Source: Pseudomonas sp. CBZ-4
GTDB taxonomy: Bacteria; Pseudomonadota; Gammaproteobacteria; Pseudomonadales; Pseudomonadaceae
Assembly (NCBI RefSeq): GCF_000346755.1
Contig: NZ_ANNV01000048.1
Span: 1 to 38,765, forward strand
Reading direction: 5' to 3'
DNA length: 38,765 bases
Both the position numbers and the translations under genes were made by a program. Numbering within the stretch: the first letter of the stretch is position 1; every line of letters starts with the position of its first letter. The notes beneath the pieces were generated by a model. The model made no database searches. It saw only the letters and a program-made list of their open reading frames with translations, and was not told the origin of the DNA. Positions 9,831 through 18,898 of the stretch are shown piece after piece.

Positions 9831-11396
9831 ATGCGTAATAACCAACCCGTTACCCAGCGCGAACGTACCTTCCCCGCTCAGCAACGGTTGATCTCCACCA
9901 CAGATGCCAAGGGTGTGATCACCTACTGTAACGACGCGTTTGTCGAGATCAGTGGGTTCACCCGCGACGAACTGCTGCGCGCGCCCCATAACCTGGTGCG
10001 TCACCCGGATGTTCCGGGAGCGGTGTTTGCGCATATGTGGACCACGCTCAAACAAGGCTTGCCATGGATGGGCATTGTCAAGAATCGCTGCAAGACCGGT
10101 GACCACTACTGGGTGAACGCCTATGTGACGCCGGTCTTCGAGGGCAACCAGGTGGTCGGCTACGAATCGGTGCGCATCAAGCCCACCGCCGAGCAGATCC
10201 GCCGTGCCGAAGCGCTCTACCAACGCATCAATCAGGGCAAGTCGGCGATCCCGCAGAAAGACAAGTGGCTGCCGGTGTTGCAAGACTGGCTGCCGTTTAT
10301 CCTGGTCAGCCAGTTGAGCTTCATGATCGGCGCGTCACTCAACTCCCACTGGGGCTTTGCCCTGGCAGCGGGGTTGTCGGTGCCACTGGGCCTGCTGGGC
10401 CTGAGCTGGCAACAGCGCGGCCTCAAGCGTTTGCTGCGTTTGGCCGAGCAGACCACCTCCGACCCGTTGATCGCGCAGATGTACACCGACAGCCGGGGCG
10501 CCCAGGCGCGTCTGGAGATGTCGATCCTCAGCCAGGAGGCGCGTCTGAAGACGTGCCTGACGCGCTTGCAGGACACCGCCGAACACCTCAACGACCAGGC
10601 GGCGCAGTCCAATACCCTGGCGCACAACAGCTCCAGCGGCCTGGAACGCCAGCGCGTGGAAACCGAACAGGTGGCCACCGCCGTCAACCAGATGGCCGCG
10701 ACGACCCAGGAAGTCGCCAGCCATGTGCAGCGCACGGCCGATGCGACCCAGGAAGCCAACCGCCTGACCGGGCGCGGCCGCGATATCGCCGGGGAAACCC
10801 GCGAGGCGATTCAGCGCCTGTCGGTGGCCGTTGGCGAGACGGGCGTGACCGTCACCCAACTGGCCAAGGACAGCGATGAAATCGGCGGCGTGGTCGATGT
10901 GATCAAAGGCATCGCCGACCAGACCAACCTGCTGGCACTCAACGCCGCCATCGAAGCGGCGCGTGCCGGTGAGATGGGCCGTGGTTTTGCCGTAGTGGCC
11001 GACGAAGTGCGCCAACTGGCCCAGCGCACCGCTGAGTCCACCGGGCAGATCCATGCCCTGATCGCCAAGCTGCAGCAAACCGCTGCCGCTGCCGTACAGA
11101 CCATGGACGCCGGGCATCGCCAGGCCGAAGAAGGTGTGGCCCGGGTGATGGAAGCGGATCAGGCGTTGGTGGGGATCAGTGAAGCGGTGGCGCATATCAC
11201 CGACATGACCACGCAGATCGCGGCGGCGACCGAAGAGCAAAGCTCGGTGGCCGAAGAGATCAGCCGCAATATCAGCACCATTGCGCTGTTGGCGGACCAG
11301 ACGTCGGAGCAGGCGTTGAACTCGGCGCAGTTGAGTGAAGAGCTTACTCATACCGCGAATACCCAGTATTCGCTGGTAGAACGGTTCAACCGGTAA
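9831..11396 (+). CDS. aer: Aerotaxis receptor Aer (PAS-domain chemoreceptor)
   Basis: Aer senses oxygen or redox state through FAD bound to an N-terminal cytoplasmic PAS domain and signals to CheA. The 521-residue protein has the PAS domain at about residues 15-120, with the Aer-type segment containing [18 protein letters not shown] and a following W-x-G-x-VKNR stretch. A hydrophobic membrane anchor lies at about 150-190, followed by a HAMP-like region and a signalling domain with tip [20 protein letters not shown]. It is close to 521 residues in other pseudomonads, where it also lies near the cco genes. Expression from a sigma-28 promoter fits a motility gene. The ribosome site is weak (GCGGA ten bases upstream). 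Confidence 0.92.
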   Translation: MRNNQPVTQRERTFPAQQRLISTTDAKGVITYCNDAFVEISGFTRDELLRAPHNLVRHPDVPGAVFAHMWTTLKQGLPWMGIVKNRCKTGDHYWVNAYVTPVFEGNQVVGYESVRIKPTAEQIRRAEALYQRINQGKSAIPQKDKWLPVLQDWLPFILVSQLSFMIGASLNSHWGFALAAGLSVPLGLLGLSWQQRGLKRLLRLAEQTTSDPLIAQMYTDSRGAQARLEMSILSQEARLKTCLTRLQDTAEHLNDQAAQSNTLAHNSSSGLERQRVETEQVATAVNQMAATTQEVASHVQRTADATQEANRLTGRGRDIAGETREAIQRLSVAVGETGVTVTQLAKDSDEIGGVVDVIKGIADQTNLLALNAAIEAARAGEMGRGFAVVADEVRQLAQRTAESTGQIHALIAKLQQTAAAAVQTMDAGHRQAEEGVARVMEADQALVGISEAVAHITDMTTQIAAATEEQSSVAEEISRNISTIALLADQTSEQALNSAQLSEELTHTANTQYSLVERFNR

Positions 11397-11402
11397 ACCG
11401 CA

Positions 11403-11483
11403 ATCGCAGGCAAGCCAGCTCCCACATTTAACCGTGTACATCCCTTGGAATACGGTCGAATGTGGGAGCTGGCTTGCCTGCGA
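11403..11483. repeat. Inverted REP pair (REPIN), GCAGG subtype
   Basis: Two arms of the subtype with core GCAGGCAAGCCAGCTCCCAC face each other (11403-11425 and 11462-11483) around a 36-base spacer. The element fills the gap between the convergent aer and hydrolase genes and may act as a two-way transcript end. Confidence 0.88.
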
Positions 11484-11490
11484 AGAGGCC

Positions 11491-12183
11491 CTAACAGCCG
11501 CCGAGAAACCCAGCCACTTTCGCCGCCGCAGCCGCCAAATGCTGCTCATGACTAAACCCTGAAACCTTCAACGGTTTCAAATCATGATCCCCCGCCACCA
11601 GCCACATCACCTCGATGCCCGGCGCCAACACATAGCCCTCCACCGCCGCCCGATTGCCCAAGGCATCGCGCTCGCCTTGCACGATCAGCGTCGGCGTCTG
11701 CAATCCGGCCAGATGCTCCACCCGTGGCTTTTCTGGCTTGCCCACCGCATAGAACGGATACCCCAGGCACACCAGCCCATCAGCACCCAACTCGTCGGCC
11801 AACAGACTGGCCATGCGCCCGCCCATGGACTTGCCGCCCATCGCCAGTTTCCCAGCGACATGACGTCGCACTTGCGCATACACCTCGCGCCACGCTTCCA
11901 GCAGTTTCGGCGCCGGATTCGGTGGGCGTTTACCGCCGTCCACACGGCGTTGGGCCATGTAGGGAAACTCGAAGCGCAACACGTTGACGCCGTGCCCGGC
12001 AAGGCGTGCAGCCATGTCATTCATGAAGGTTGAGTCCATCGGTGCGCCGGCGCCGTGGGCCAGGATCAGCGTCACAGGTTCATGCCCTGCAACGCTTGTC
12101 GCGACGTCCCACAACCAGCCGTGTTCCCGCACACACTGCGCCCATTGATCCCCGTCAATACTGGCCTTGTGCTCTTTGCCCAT
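11491..12183 (-). CDS. Alpha/beta-fold hydrolase (Tex30/KANL3-like)
   Basis: This is a 230-residue cytoplasmic alpha/beta hydrolase. The oxyanion-hole strand is [13 protein letters not shown] (residues 39-51), the nucleophile elbow GKSMGG contains Ser119, and the likely acid and base are Asp173 (QGERDALG) and His200 (VAGDHDLKP). This pattern matches the dienelactone-hydrolase-like Tex30/KANL3 group, whose substrates are not known in bacteria. ATG 12183 (MGKEHKAS) was chosen over longer in-frame starts, which would overlap the promoter region of ccoN. It diverges from ccoN across a 79-base gap. Confidence 0.87.
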   Translation of the reverse strand: MGKEHKASIDGDQWAQCVREHGWLWDVATSVAGHEPVTLILAHGAGAPMDSTFMNDMAARLAGHGVNVLRFEFPYMAQRRVDGGKRPPNPAPKLLEAWREVYAQVRRHVAGKLAMGGKSMGGRMASLLADELGADGLVCLGYPFYAVGKPEKPRVEHLAGLQTPTLIVQGERDALGNRAAVEGYVLAPGIEVMWLVAGDHDLKPLKVSGFSHEQHLAAAAAKVAGFLGGC

Positions 12184-12185
12184 GC

Positions 12186-12213
12186 TTGCCTCGCTATTTA
12201 GTCTGCCTATAAC
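12186..12213 (+). promoter_or_regulatory. Candidate sigma-70 promoter of the first cco operon
   Basis: TTGCCT (12186-12191) and TATAAC (12208-12213) are spaced by 16 bases, about 50 bases before the ccoN start. I found no Anr-type TTGAT-N4-ATCAA box in the 79-base gap. This would fit an operon expressed also in air, as reported for one of the two cbb3 oxidases in Pseudomonas. Confidence 0.35.
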
Positions 12214-12262
12214 TCCAGCCCAAGTGCCGCATTTGCTTGGGTTGAACCGTGGATGGGGAACC

Positions 12263-13687
12263 ATGAACACTACTTTAAGTACCGCCTATAACTACAAGGT
12301 GGTCCGCCAATTCGCCATTATGACGGTGGTGTGGGGCATCGTCGGCATGGGGCTCGGGGTTTTTCTCGCCGCCCAATTGGTCTGGCCTGCTCTGAATTTC
12401 GATTTACCCTGGACCAGCTTCGGCCGCCTGCGCCCGCTGCACACCAACGCGGTGATCTTCGCGTTCGGTGGCTGCGCGCTGTTCGCCAGCTCCTTCTACT
12501 CGGTGCAACGCACCTGCCAGACCCAGCTGTTTGCGCCGAAAATCGCCGCGTTCTGCTTCTGGGGCTGGCAGTTGGTCATCCTGCTGGCCGCGATCACCTT
12601 GCCGCTGGGCTACACCAGCTCCAAGGAATACGCCGAGCTGGAATGGCCGATCGATATCCTCATCACCATTGTCTGGGTGGCCTACGCCATCGTGTTCTTC
12701 GGCACAGTGATGAAGCGCAACACCAAGCACATCTACGTCGGTAACTGGTTTTTCGGTGCGTTCATCATCACCGTGGCCATTTTGCATATCGTCAACAACC
12801 TGGAAATCCCGGTCAGCCTGACCAAGTCCTACTCCCTCTACGGGGGTGCGACGGATGCCATGGTGCAGTGGTGGTATGGACATAACGCGGTAGGCTTTTT
12901 CCTCACCGCCGGCTTCCTCGGGATGATGTACTACTTCGTGCCGAAACAGGCCGAGCGTCCGGTGTATTCCTATCGCTTGTCCATCGTGCACTTCTGGGCA
13001 CTGATCACCCTGTACATCTGGGCCGGCCCCCACCACTTGCACTACACCGCGCTGCCGGACTGGGCACAGTCCCTGGGCATGGTGATGTCGCTGGTGCTGC
13101 TGGCACCGAGCTGGGGCGGGATGATCAACGGCATGATGACCCTGTCGGGCGCCTGGCATAAGTTGCGCAGCGACCCGATCCTGCGCTTCCTCGTGGTCTC
13201 CCTGGCGTTCTACGGCATGTCGACATTCGAAGGCCCGATGATGGCGATCAAGACCGTCAACGCCCTTTCCCACTACACCGACTGGACCATCGGCCACGTA
13301 CACGCCGGCGCCCTCGGCTGGGTAGCGATGATTTCCATCGGCGCGCTGTACCACATGATCCCGAAAATCTTCGGTCGCGAGCAGATGTACAGCCTCGGCC
13401 TGATCAACGCGCATTTCTGGCTGGCCACCATCGGCACCGTGCTCTACATCGCCTCGATGTGGGTCAACGGCATCGCCCAGGGCCTGATGTGGCGTGCGGT
13501 CAACGAAGACGGCACCTTGACCTACTCCTTCGTCGAAACCCTGGTGGCCAGCCACCCTGGCTTCATCGTGCGGTTGGTGGGCGGTGCAGTGTTCCTCAGC
13601 GGCATGTTCCTGATGGCTTACAACACTTGGCGCACCGTGCGCTCGGCACAACCTGTCGAAGCCGCCACCGCCACGCAGATGGCCTGA
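12263..13687 (+). CDS. ccoN: cbb3-type cytochrome c oxidase subunit I, first copy
   Basis: CcoN is the catalytic membrane subunit that reduces oxygen to water and pumps protons. The 474-residue protein shows the heme and copper ligands: His60 (RPLHTN), His207 (WWYGHN, CuB), Tyr251 of the His-Tyr cross-link, His257-His258 (AGPHHLHY, CuB), and His345/His347 (GHVHAG, heme ligands). About twelve membrane helices are evident. The start at 12263 gives [16 protein letters not shown], matching the second copy; a longer in-frame start would run into the divergent gene. It is first in a ccoNOQP operon. Numbering of the two oxidases (1 or 2) differs between Pseudomonas species, so none is given. Confidence 0.97.
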   Translation: MNTTLSTAYNYKVVRQFAIMTVVWGIVGMGLGVFLAAQLVWPALNFDLPWTSFGRLRPLHTNAVIFAFGGCALFASSFYSVQRTCQTQLFAPKIAAFCFWGWQLVILLAAITLPLGYTSSKEYAELEWPIDILITIVWVAYAIVFFGTVMKRNTKHIYVGNWFFGAFIITVAILHIVNNLEIPVSLTKSYSLYGGATDAMVQWWYGHNAVGFFLTAGFLGMMYYFVPKQAERPVYSYRLSIVHFWALITLYIWAGPHHLHYTALPDWAQSLGMVMSLVLLAPSWGGMINGMMTLSGAWHKLRSDPILRFLVVSLAFYGMSTFEGPMMAIKTVNALSHYTDWTIGHVHAGALGWVAMISIGALYHMIPKIFGREQMYSLGLINAHFWLATIGTVLYIASMWVNGIAQGLMWRAVNEDGTLTYSFVETLVASHPGFIVRLVGGAVFLSGMFLMAYNTWRTVRSAQPVEAATATQMA

Positions 13688-13697
13688 GGAGTCAGTG

Positions 13698-14306
13698 ATG
13701 AAACACGAAACGATTGAAAAGAACGTCGGCCTGCTGATGCTGCTGATGGTGCTGGCCGTGAGTATCGGCGGCCTGACCCAGATCGTCCCGCTGTTCTTCC
13801 AGGACGTCACCAACAAGCCGGTGGAAGGCATGAAGCCCTACACCGCGCTGCAACTGGAAGGCCGTGACATCTACATCCGCGAAGGCTGTGTGCAGTGCCA
13901 CTCGCAGATGATCCGCCCATTCCGCGCCGAGACCGAACGCTACGGCCACTACTCGGTGGCAGGCGAAAGCGTCTGGGATCACCCGTTCCTGTGGGGCTCC
14001 AAGCGCACCGGGCCGGACCTGGCGCGCGTCGGCGCACGCTACTCGGACGACTGGCACCGCGCGCACTTGTACAACCCGCGCAACGTGGTGCCCGAGTCGA
14101 AAATGCCGGCCTACCCGTGGCTGGTCACCGCCGCGGTCGACAGCAGCCACACCGAGACCAAGTTGAAAGTGATGCGCACCCTCGGCGTGCCGTACACCGA
14201 CGACGACATCAGTGGCGCCGTCGCCAGCCTCAAGGGCAAGACCGAGATGGACGCGCTGGTGTCGTACCTGCAAGTGCTCGGCACTGCCATCAAGAGCAAG
14301 AGGTGA
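13698..14306 (+). CDS. ccoO: cbb3-type cytochrome c oxidase subunit II, first copy
   Basis: CcoO is a membrane-anchored monoheme cytochrome c that passes electrons from CcoP to CcoN. The 202-residue protein has one N-terminal membrane helix (about residues 11-31) and a heme c site CVQCH at residues 64-68. A distal methionine candidate follows in the periplasmic domain (ESKMPAYPW). The ATG at 13698 is preceded by GAGGAGT; a GTG directly before it is a less likely start. It begins ten bases after the ccoN stop. Confidence 0.96.
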   Translation: MKHETIEKNVGLLMLLMVLAVSIGGLTQIVPLFFQDVTNKPVEGMKPYTALQLEGRDIYIREGCVQCHSQMIRPFRAETERYGHYSVAGESVWDHPFLWGSKRTGPDLARVGARYSDDWHRAHLYNPRNVVPESKMPAYPWLVTAAVDSSHTETKLKVMRTLGVPYTDDDISGAVASLKGKTEMDALVSYLQVLGTAIKSKR

Positions 14307-14309
14307 GCC

Positions 14310-14510
14310 ATGGGATTTGAATTCGATGCGGGCACCATCCGCGGCCTTGGCACGCTGGTCGTCGCCATCGCCTTTATCGGCCTGTCGCTGTGGGTGTTCA
14401 ACAACCGCCGCAATGCGGAGTTCGAGCAGGCGCGCCTGCTGCCGTTCGCCGATGAACCTTCTCCATCCGACGCTCAAGAAGAGCCTGCAATAAGGAGCAC
14501 TCGGCCATGA
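14310..14510 (+). CDS. ccoQ: cbb3-type oxidase small subunit CcoQ, first copy
   Basis: CcoQ is a small single-helix subunit thought to stabilise the cbb3 complex. The 66-residue protein has one membrane helix (about residues 9-30, [19 protein letters not shown]) followed by the conserved NRR and LPFADE motifs. It starts three bases after ccoO and its TGA overlaps the ccoP start codon (ATGA), so translation is probably coupled. Confidence 0.93.
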   Translation: MGFEFDAGTIRGLGTLVVAIAFIGLSLWVFNNRRNAEFEQARLLPFADEPSPSDAQEEPAIRSTRP

Positions 14511-15439
14511 CCCTATTTTGGAGTACATGGATCTGCGTACTGACCCTGGGCAGCCTGATCGGCCTGACCTGGCTGTTGATCGGCACCCGCAAGGGCGAGA
14601 CCAAGGGCAGTGTGGACCAGACCATGGGCCACGCCTTCGACGGGATCGAGGAGTACGACAACCCCCTGCCCCAGTGGTGGTTCATGCTGTTCGCCGGCAC
14701 CCTGGTGTTTGCGGTCGGCTACCTGATCCTCTACCCGGGCCTGGGCAACTGGAAAGGCGTGTTGCCAGGCTACGAGGACGGCTGGACGCAGAACAAGGAA
14801 TGGGACAAGGAAATGGCCAAGGCCGACGCCAAGTTCGGGCCGATCTTCGCCAAATTCGCGGCCATGCCCGTGGAAGAAGTGGCGAAAGACCCGCAAGCGT
14901 TGAAAATGGGCGGTCGCCTGTTTGCCTCCAACTGCGCGGTGTGCCACGGCTCGGACGCCAAGGGCGCGTACGGTTTCCCGAACCTGGCGGACAACATCTG
15001 GCGCTGGGGCGGTTCGGCCGAGGCGATCAAGACCACGATCCTCAACGGTCGCCACGCGGCGATGCCAGCCTGGGGCGAAATCCTCGGTGAAGACGGCGTG
15101 AAAAACGTTGCCGCCTATGTGCGTCACGACCTGGCCAAGCTGCCATTGCCGGCGGATAACAGCGCCGACCTGGCCGCCGGCCAAGCGGCGTTCAACACCA
15201 CTTGCGTCGCCTGCCACGGCCCGCAAGGCACTGGCATGGAAGCCATGGGTGCACCCGACCTGACCAAACCGGCTGGCTACATCTACGGCACCAGCCTGGC
15301 GCAGTTGCAGCAGACGATCCGTCACGGCCGCCAGGGCCAGATGCCGGCGCAGGATGTGCTGCAAGGGAATGACAAGGTGCATTTGTTGGCGGCGTATGTT
15401 TACAGCTTGTCCCATGGTGATAAGCAAACTGCCGAGTAG
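14507..15439 (+). CDS. ccoP: cbb3-type cytochrome c oxidase subunit III (diheme), first copy
   Basis: CcoP takes electrons from soluble cytochromes and hands them to CcoO. The 310-residue protein has two N-terminal membrane helices (about 5-25 and 55-80) joined by the conserved cytoplasmic loop with [15 protein letters not shown], then two cytochrome c domains with heme sites CAVCH (143-147) and CVACH (233-237). It is 15 residues shorter than the second copy because of a short segment missing after the second helix. It is the last gene of the operon, followed by a strong terminator. Confidence 0.96.
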   Translation: MTLFWSTWICVLTLGSLIGLTWLLIGTRKGETKGSVDQTMGHAFDGIEEYDNPLPQWWFMLFAGTLVFAVGYLILYPGLGNWKGVLPGYEDGWTQNKEWDKEMAKADAKFGPIFAKFAAMPVEEVAKDPQALKMGGRLFASNCAVCHGSDAKGAYGFPNLADNIWRWGGSAEAIKTTILNGRHAAMPAWGEILGEDGVKNVAAYVRHDLAKLPLPADNSADLAAGQAAFNTTCVACHGPQGTGMEAMGAPDLTKPAGYIYGTSLAQLQQTIRHGRQGQMPAQDVLQGNDKVHLLAAYVYSLSHGDKQTAE

Positions 15440-15459
15440 GCCCTTCTTGGCAGGCCTGG

Positions 15460-15493
15460 AGCCCCGCTCAGTGAAAACTGGCGGGGCTTTTTT
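15460..15493 (+). terminator. Rho-independent terminator of the first cco operon
   Basis: AGCCCCGC pairs with GCGGGGCT, extended through CAGT/ACTG around a GAAA loop with one bulged T, and is followed by a run of six T. It starts 20 bases after ccoP. Confidence 0.9.
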
Positions 15494-15540
15494 GCGCGTA
15501 CAGCGACGCCAATCCCCCCGGCAACGCCGATTGAGCACCG

Positions 15541-16191
15541 CTACTGAACATTGGGCAGAGAGATCACAAGCGATTGTTTAGTGACTCGACTCCCCCGGTC
15601 CGCCAATCCCAGTTGATCCATTAGCTCAGGGCGAGCAAGCAGCTCACGCGCAAACATCTTTGCGTCAGGCGGCGACGCCTGCGAAAGGGCTACATCCTCA
15701 AGCGACCAGAGGGTCACGCCCTGCATGGACTTGGACGCATTAAAAGTGTCCGGGTGTTCCTTGAACGTATCGAAATGAGCGATCAAGTAGTTGGCCATGT
15801 CCTTATTGCTCATGGCACTGAACTTCTGGTGCTCCGGGGATGCGACCATGCGAACGCTTTCCCGCTTAATCTTGCCGTCATATTTGGTATTGCCGTACCT
15901 GTCGAGCTTGTCCATGAGGCCGTGGTTTTCCAACAGCGCACGTGCAAACTGCGAATCTTCAGTGCTGACACCAGACTGCGTGGAGCTATACGCGATGTTC
16001 TCAAGGGATTGACGCGTGATAACACCTGGCTGTTTGGGGTCGCTGAATCTGTCGAAATGAACGTAGAGATGATTGGCCAACTCCGTCTCATTCATTCGCG
16101 TGAACGGGTTGCCGGTGTCGGATTTTGCCGAAAGTTGCGCGGCCGGCTGCATGGCACCCATCGCGTTATTGGACACAGTATTCACACTCAT
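15541..16191 (-). CDS. Putative HrpL-regulated type III secretion substrate, paralog A
   Basis: This 216-residue soluble protein has no recognised enzyme motif. Two similar modules are visible, residues about 36-116 and 129-211. Each begins with an HFDRF or HFDTF helix, then a G-V-T/I-T..SLE segment, then FARALL or FARELL leading to LMD(K/Q)L. DRYGNTKYDGKIKRES (97-112) looks like a degenerate EF-hand loop. This arrangement resembles the repeats of HrpF/NopX/HrpK-type type III translocators (family resemblance judged by eye). The first 24 residues lack Asp and Glu and have Val at position 3, as in type III export signals. ATG 16191 is chosen because AAGGAG lies six bases upstream. A perfect hrp box lies 44 bases before the start. 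A paralog is at 20135-20788. It is convergent with the first cco operon. Confidence 0.8.
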   Translation of the reverse strand: MSVNTVSNNAMGAMQPAAQLSAKSDTGNPFTRMNETELANHLYVHFDRFSDPKQPGVITRQSLENIAYSSTQSGVSTEDSQFARALLENHGLMDKLDRYGNTKYDGKIKRESVRMVASPEHQKFSAMSNKDMANYLIAHFDTFKEHPDTFNASKSMQGVTLWSLEDVALSQASPPDAKMFARELLARPELMDQLGLADRGSRVTKQSLVISLPNVQ

Positions 16192-16235
16192 CACATTCTC
16201 CTTAACTGGAAGTCCTACGGTCTATTTGCTTCTCC

Positions 16236-16263
16236 TATGTGGGAAAAGGACCGGGGCGGTTCC
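16236..16263 (-). promoter_or_regulatory. hrp box (HrpL-type ECF sigma promoter) of paralog A
   Basis: Read on the minus strand, GGAACC is followed after 15 bases by CCACATA, an exact fit to the consensus GGAACC-N15/16-CCACNNA recognised by HrpL sigma factors of Hrp1-type type III secretion systems. The box ends 44 bases before the start codon of the gene at 16191. No other HrpL-regulon gene is adjacent. Confidence 0.85.
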
Positions 16264-16558
16264 CATCCGCTCATTTTTTTTGCATAGATAAATCTAGAAA
16301 GTGCTCGCCGATGCCCTTCGCGAATAATCGGGCGTTCACCCGCCCTGGCTTCGCGACCTTTTGTCACACCCCCTCCAAAGCACAACTTTCCCCTCCCGCC
16401 ATTCGGGTCTACGCTTCCCCCACAGCGGGCCGGTTCTGGTGTACGCGACGACTGCCGTTGCGAGCCGAAAAAATTCCTGTCCACTTGATCAGCTTTCGAA
16501 CGCCGACTTTATCCTTACGTAAAACAGGGAAAGGGCGCAGAATCTGGCGTGGAACGCC
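16264..16558. other. Non-coding spacer before the second cco operon
   Basis: I see no gene here. The stretch is less GC-rich than its surroundings near 16270-16300, with a run of eight T and a GATAAATC stretch. An isolated Anr half-site, TTGAT, occurs at 16485. Short reading frames lack ribosome sites and family resemblance. Confidence 0.4.
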
Positions 16559-16572
16559 TTGACACAGGTCAG
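16559..16572 (+). promoter_or_regulatory. Candidate Anr box of the second cco operon
   Basis: TTGAC-ACAG-GTCAG is a palindrome of half-sites TTGAC and CTGAC with the four-base spacer of FNR/Anr sites. The right half matches the consensus ATCAA only partly. Its centre is 48 bases upstream of a start point predicted from a TACATA minus-10 at 16601-16606, and 91 bases before ccoN. The first cco operon lacks any such site. Confidence 0.5.
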
Positions 16573-16656
16573 CGTTGCGTTGCATTGGCCTCTCGCTTTC
16601 TACATACTTGCGGCCGATTTTTACCTATAAAAAAACCTAAACCGTGGAACCTTAGA

Positions 16657-18099
16657 ATGAGCACAGCAATCAGTCCGACTGCTTATAACTATAAGGTAGT
16701 CCGCCAGTTCGCCATCATGACGGTGGTCTGGGGGATCCTTGGCATGGGGCTCGGGGTGTTCATCGCCTCGCAACTGGTCTGGCCGGAATTGAACTTCGGC
16801 TTGCCCTGGACGACCTTCGGTCGCCTGCGCCCGCTGCACACCAACCTGGTGATCTTCGCCTTCGGTGGATGTGCATTGTTTGCCACCTCCTACTATGTCG
16901 TGCAGCGAACCTGCCAGACGCGACTGATCTCCGATGGCCTCGCCGCCTTCACCTTCTGGGGTTGGCAAGCCGTGATCCTCGGCGCCATCGTCACCCTGCC
17001 CCTGGGCTACACCACCACCAAGGAATACGCCGAGCTGGAATGGCCCATCGCCATCTTGCTCGCCATTGTGTGGGTGACCTATGCCGTGGTGTTCTTCGGC
17101 ACTATCGTCAAGCGCAAGACCAAACACATCTACGTGGGCAACTGGTTCTACGGTGCCTTCATCCTGGTCACGGCGATGCTGCACATCGTCAACCACGCCT
17201 CGCTGCCGGTCAGCCTGTTCAAGTCCTATTCGGCCTACGCCGGGGCGACGGACGCGATGATCCAGTGGTGGTACGGGCATAACGCGGTAGGGTTTTTCCT
17301 GACCACGGGTTTCCTGGGGATGATGTACTACTTCGTGCCGAAACAGGCCGAACGTCCTATTTACTCGTACCGCCTGTCCATCGTGCACTTCTGGGCGCTG
17401 ATCACCCTGTACATCTGGGCTGGCCCGCACCACCTGCACTACACCGCGCTGCCGGATTGGGCGCAGTCGCTGGGCATGGCGATGTCGATCATCCTGCTGG
17501 CCCCAAGCTGGGGCGGCATGATCAACGGCATGATGACCCTGTCGGGCGCCTGGCATAAATTGCGCACCGACCCGATCCTACGGTTCCTCGTGGTGTCGCT
17601 GGCGTTCTACGGCATGTCGACCTTCGAAGGGCCGATGATGGCGATCAAGACCGTCAACTCGCTGTCCCACTACACCGACTGGACCATCGGCCACGTACAC
17701 GCCGGCGCGCTCGGCTGGGTAGCGATGATCTCCATCGGCGCGCTGTACCACATGATCCCGAAACTGTTCGGTCGCCCGCAGATGCACAGCGTTGGCCTGA
17801 TCAATGCGCACTTCTGGCTGGCCACCATCGGTACCGTGCTCTACATCGCTTCGATGTGGGTCAACGGCATCACCCAGGGCCTGATGTGGCGTGCGATCAA
17901 CGATGACGGCACCCTCACCTACTCCTTCGTCGAAGCGCTGCAAGCCAGCCATCCGGGGTTCATCGTGCGCGCCCTGGGCGGTGCATTCTTTGCCTCCGGC
18001 ATGTTCCTGATGGCCTACAACGTCTGGCGCACCGTGCGTGCCGCCGATCCAGTAGAAGCCGAAGCCGCCGCCAAGATCGCCGTAGTGGGAGCCCACTGA
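16657..18099 (+). CDS. ccoN: cbb3-type cytochrome c oxidase subunit I, second copy
   Basis: This is a second complete CcoN, 480 residues and very similar to the first along its whole length. All ligands are kept, shifted by one residue: His61, His208, Tyr252, His258-His259 and His346/His348. It differs mainly at the N terminus ([10 protein letters not shown]), in surface loops around residues 84-100 and 180-195, and at the C terminus ([15 protein letters not shown]). The start at 16657 is aligned with the first copy; a longer in-frame start at 16549 would include the Anr-like box. Its stop codon shares one base with the ccoO start (TGATG). Confidence 0.97.
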   Translation: MSTAISPTAYNYKVVRQFAIMTVVWGILGMGLGVFIASQLVWPELNFGLPWTTFGRLRPLHTNLVIFAFGGCALFATSYYVVQRTCQTRLISDGLAAFTFWGWQAVILGAIVTLPLGYTTTKEYAELEWPIAILLAIVWVTYAVVFFGTIVKRKTKHIYVGNWFYGAFILVTAMLHIVNHASLPVSLFKSYSAYAGATDAMIQWWYGHNAVGFFLTTGFLGMMYYFVPKQAERPIYSYRLSIVHFWALITLYIWAGPHHLHYTALPDWAQSLGMAMSIILLAPSWGGMINGMMTLSGAWHKLRTDPILRFLVVSLAFYGMSTFEGPMMAIKTVNSLSHYTDWTIGHVHAGALGWVAMISIGALYHMIPKLFGRPQMHSVGLINAHFWLATIGTVLYIASMWVNGITQGLMWRAINDDGTLTYSFVEALQASHPGFIVRALGGAFFASGMFLMAYNVWRTVRAADPVEAEAAAKIAVVGAH

Positions 18100-18707
18100 T
18101 GAAGCATGAAGTAGTCGAGAAGAATATCGGCCTGCTGGCCTTCTTCATGGTCATCGCCGTGAGTATCGGCGGCCTGACGCAGATCGTTCCGCTGTTTTTC
18201 CAGGACGTCACCAACAAGCCGGTGGAAGGCATGAAGCCGCGCACCGCCCTTGAACTGGAAGGCCGCGACGTCTACATCGCCAACGGTTGTGTCGGCTGCC
18301 ACTCGCAGATGATCCGCCCGTTCCGCGCCGAAACCGAACGCTACGGCCACTACTCGGTCGCCGGCGAAAGCGTGTGGGACCACCCGTTCCTGTGGGGTTC
18401 CAAGCGCACCGGCCCGGACCTGGCCCGTGTCGGCGGACGTTACTCCGATGACTGGCAGCGCGCGCACTTGTACAACCCGCGCAACGTGGTGCCTGAGTCG
18501 AAAATGCCGGCGTACCCGTTCCTCGTGGAAAACAAGCTCGACGGCAAGGACACCGCGAAGAAAATGGAAGTCTTGCGCACCCTGGGCGTGCCCTACACCG
18601 ATGAAGACATCGCCGGTGCAGCCGCAGCCGTGAAGGGCAAGACCGAAATGGACGCATTGGTGGCCTACCTGCAAGGCCTTGGCACCATCATCAAAAGCAA
18701 ACGGTGA
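18099..18707 (+). CDS. ccoO: cbb3-type cytochrome c oxidase subunit II, second copy
   Basis: This is a 202-residue membrane-anchored monoheme cytochrome c, the same length as the first copy. The heme site is CVGCH at residues 64-68 (CVQCH in the first copy), and the distal region ESKMPAYPF is kept. It overlaps the ccoN stop by one base, a tighter junction than in the first operon, where ten bases separate them. Divergence is concentrated at about residues 140-175. Confidence 0.96.
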   Translation: MKHEVVEKNIGLLAFFMVIAVSIGGLTQIVPLFFQDVTNKPVEGMKPRTALELEGRDVYIANGCVGCHSQMIRPFRAETERYGHYSVAGESVWDHPFLWGSKRTGPDLARVGGRYSDDWQRAHLYNPRNVVPESKMPAYPFLVENKLDGKDTAKKMEVLRTLGVPYTDEDIAGAAAAVKGKTEMDALVAYLQGLGTIIKSKR

Positions 18708-18712
18708 CCTAC

Positions 18713-18898
18713 ATGGATATCGGGATGATTCGAGGCCTGGGCACCGTTGTGGTGATGGTGGCCTTTGTCGGCCTGGCGTTGTGGGTGTTCAGCCCCCGCC
18801 GCAAGTCGGAGTTTGACGACGCAACCATGCTGCCCTTTGCGGATGATCCCGAAGCCATCAAGCACGTCGAGCAAGCTTCTAGGAGTAACAAAGAATGA
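18713..18898 (+). CDS. ccoQ: cbb3-type oxidase small subunit CcoQ, second copy
   Basis: This is a 61-residue single-helix protein with a membrane segment at about residues 7-27, then [20 protein letters not shown], matching the first CcoQ. ATG 18713 is taken as the start; an in-frame GTG at 18704 that overlaps the ccoO stop would add three residues and cannot be excluded. The stop overlaps the ccoP start (ATGA). Confidence 0.9.
   Translation: MDIGMIRGLGTVVVMVAFVGLALWVFSPRRKSEFDDATMLPFADDPEAIKHVEQASRSNKE

Noticed and set aside
16485..16498. A second Anr box before the second cco operon (TTGAT-CAGC-TTTCG)
   Set aside because: Only the left half matches; the right half has almost no agreement with ATCAA.
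16215..16562. Short frames on both strands in the gap before the second ccoN
   Set aside because: They cover the hrp box and the Anr-like site, have no ribosome sites and look like random translation.
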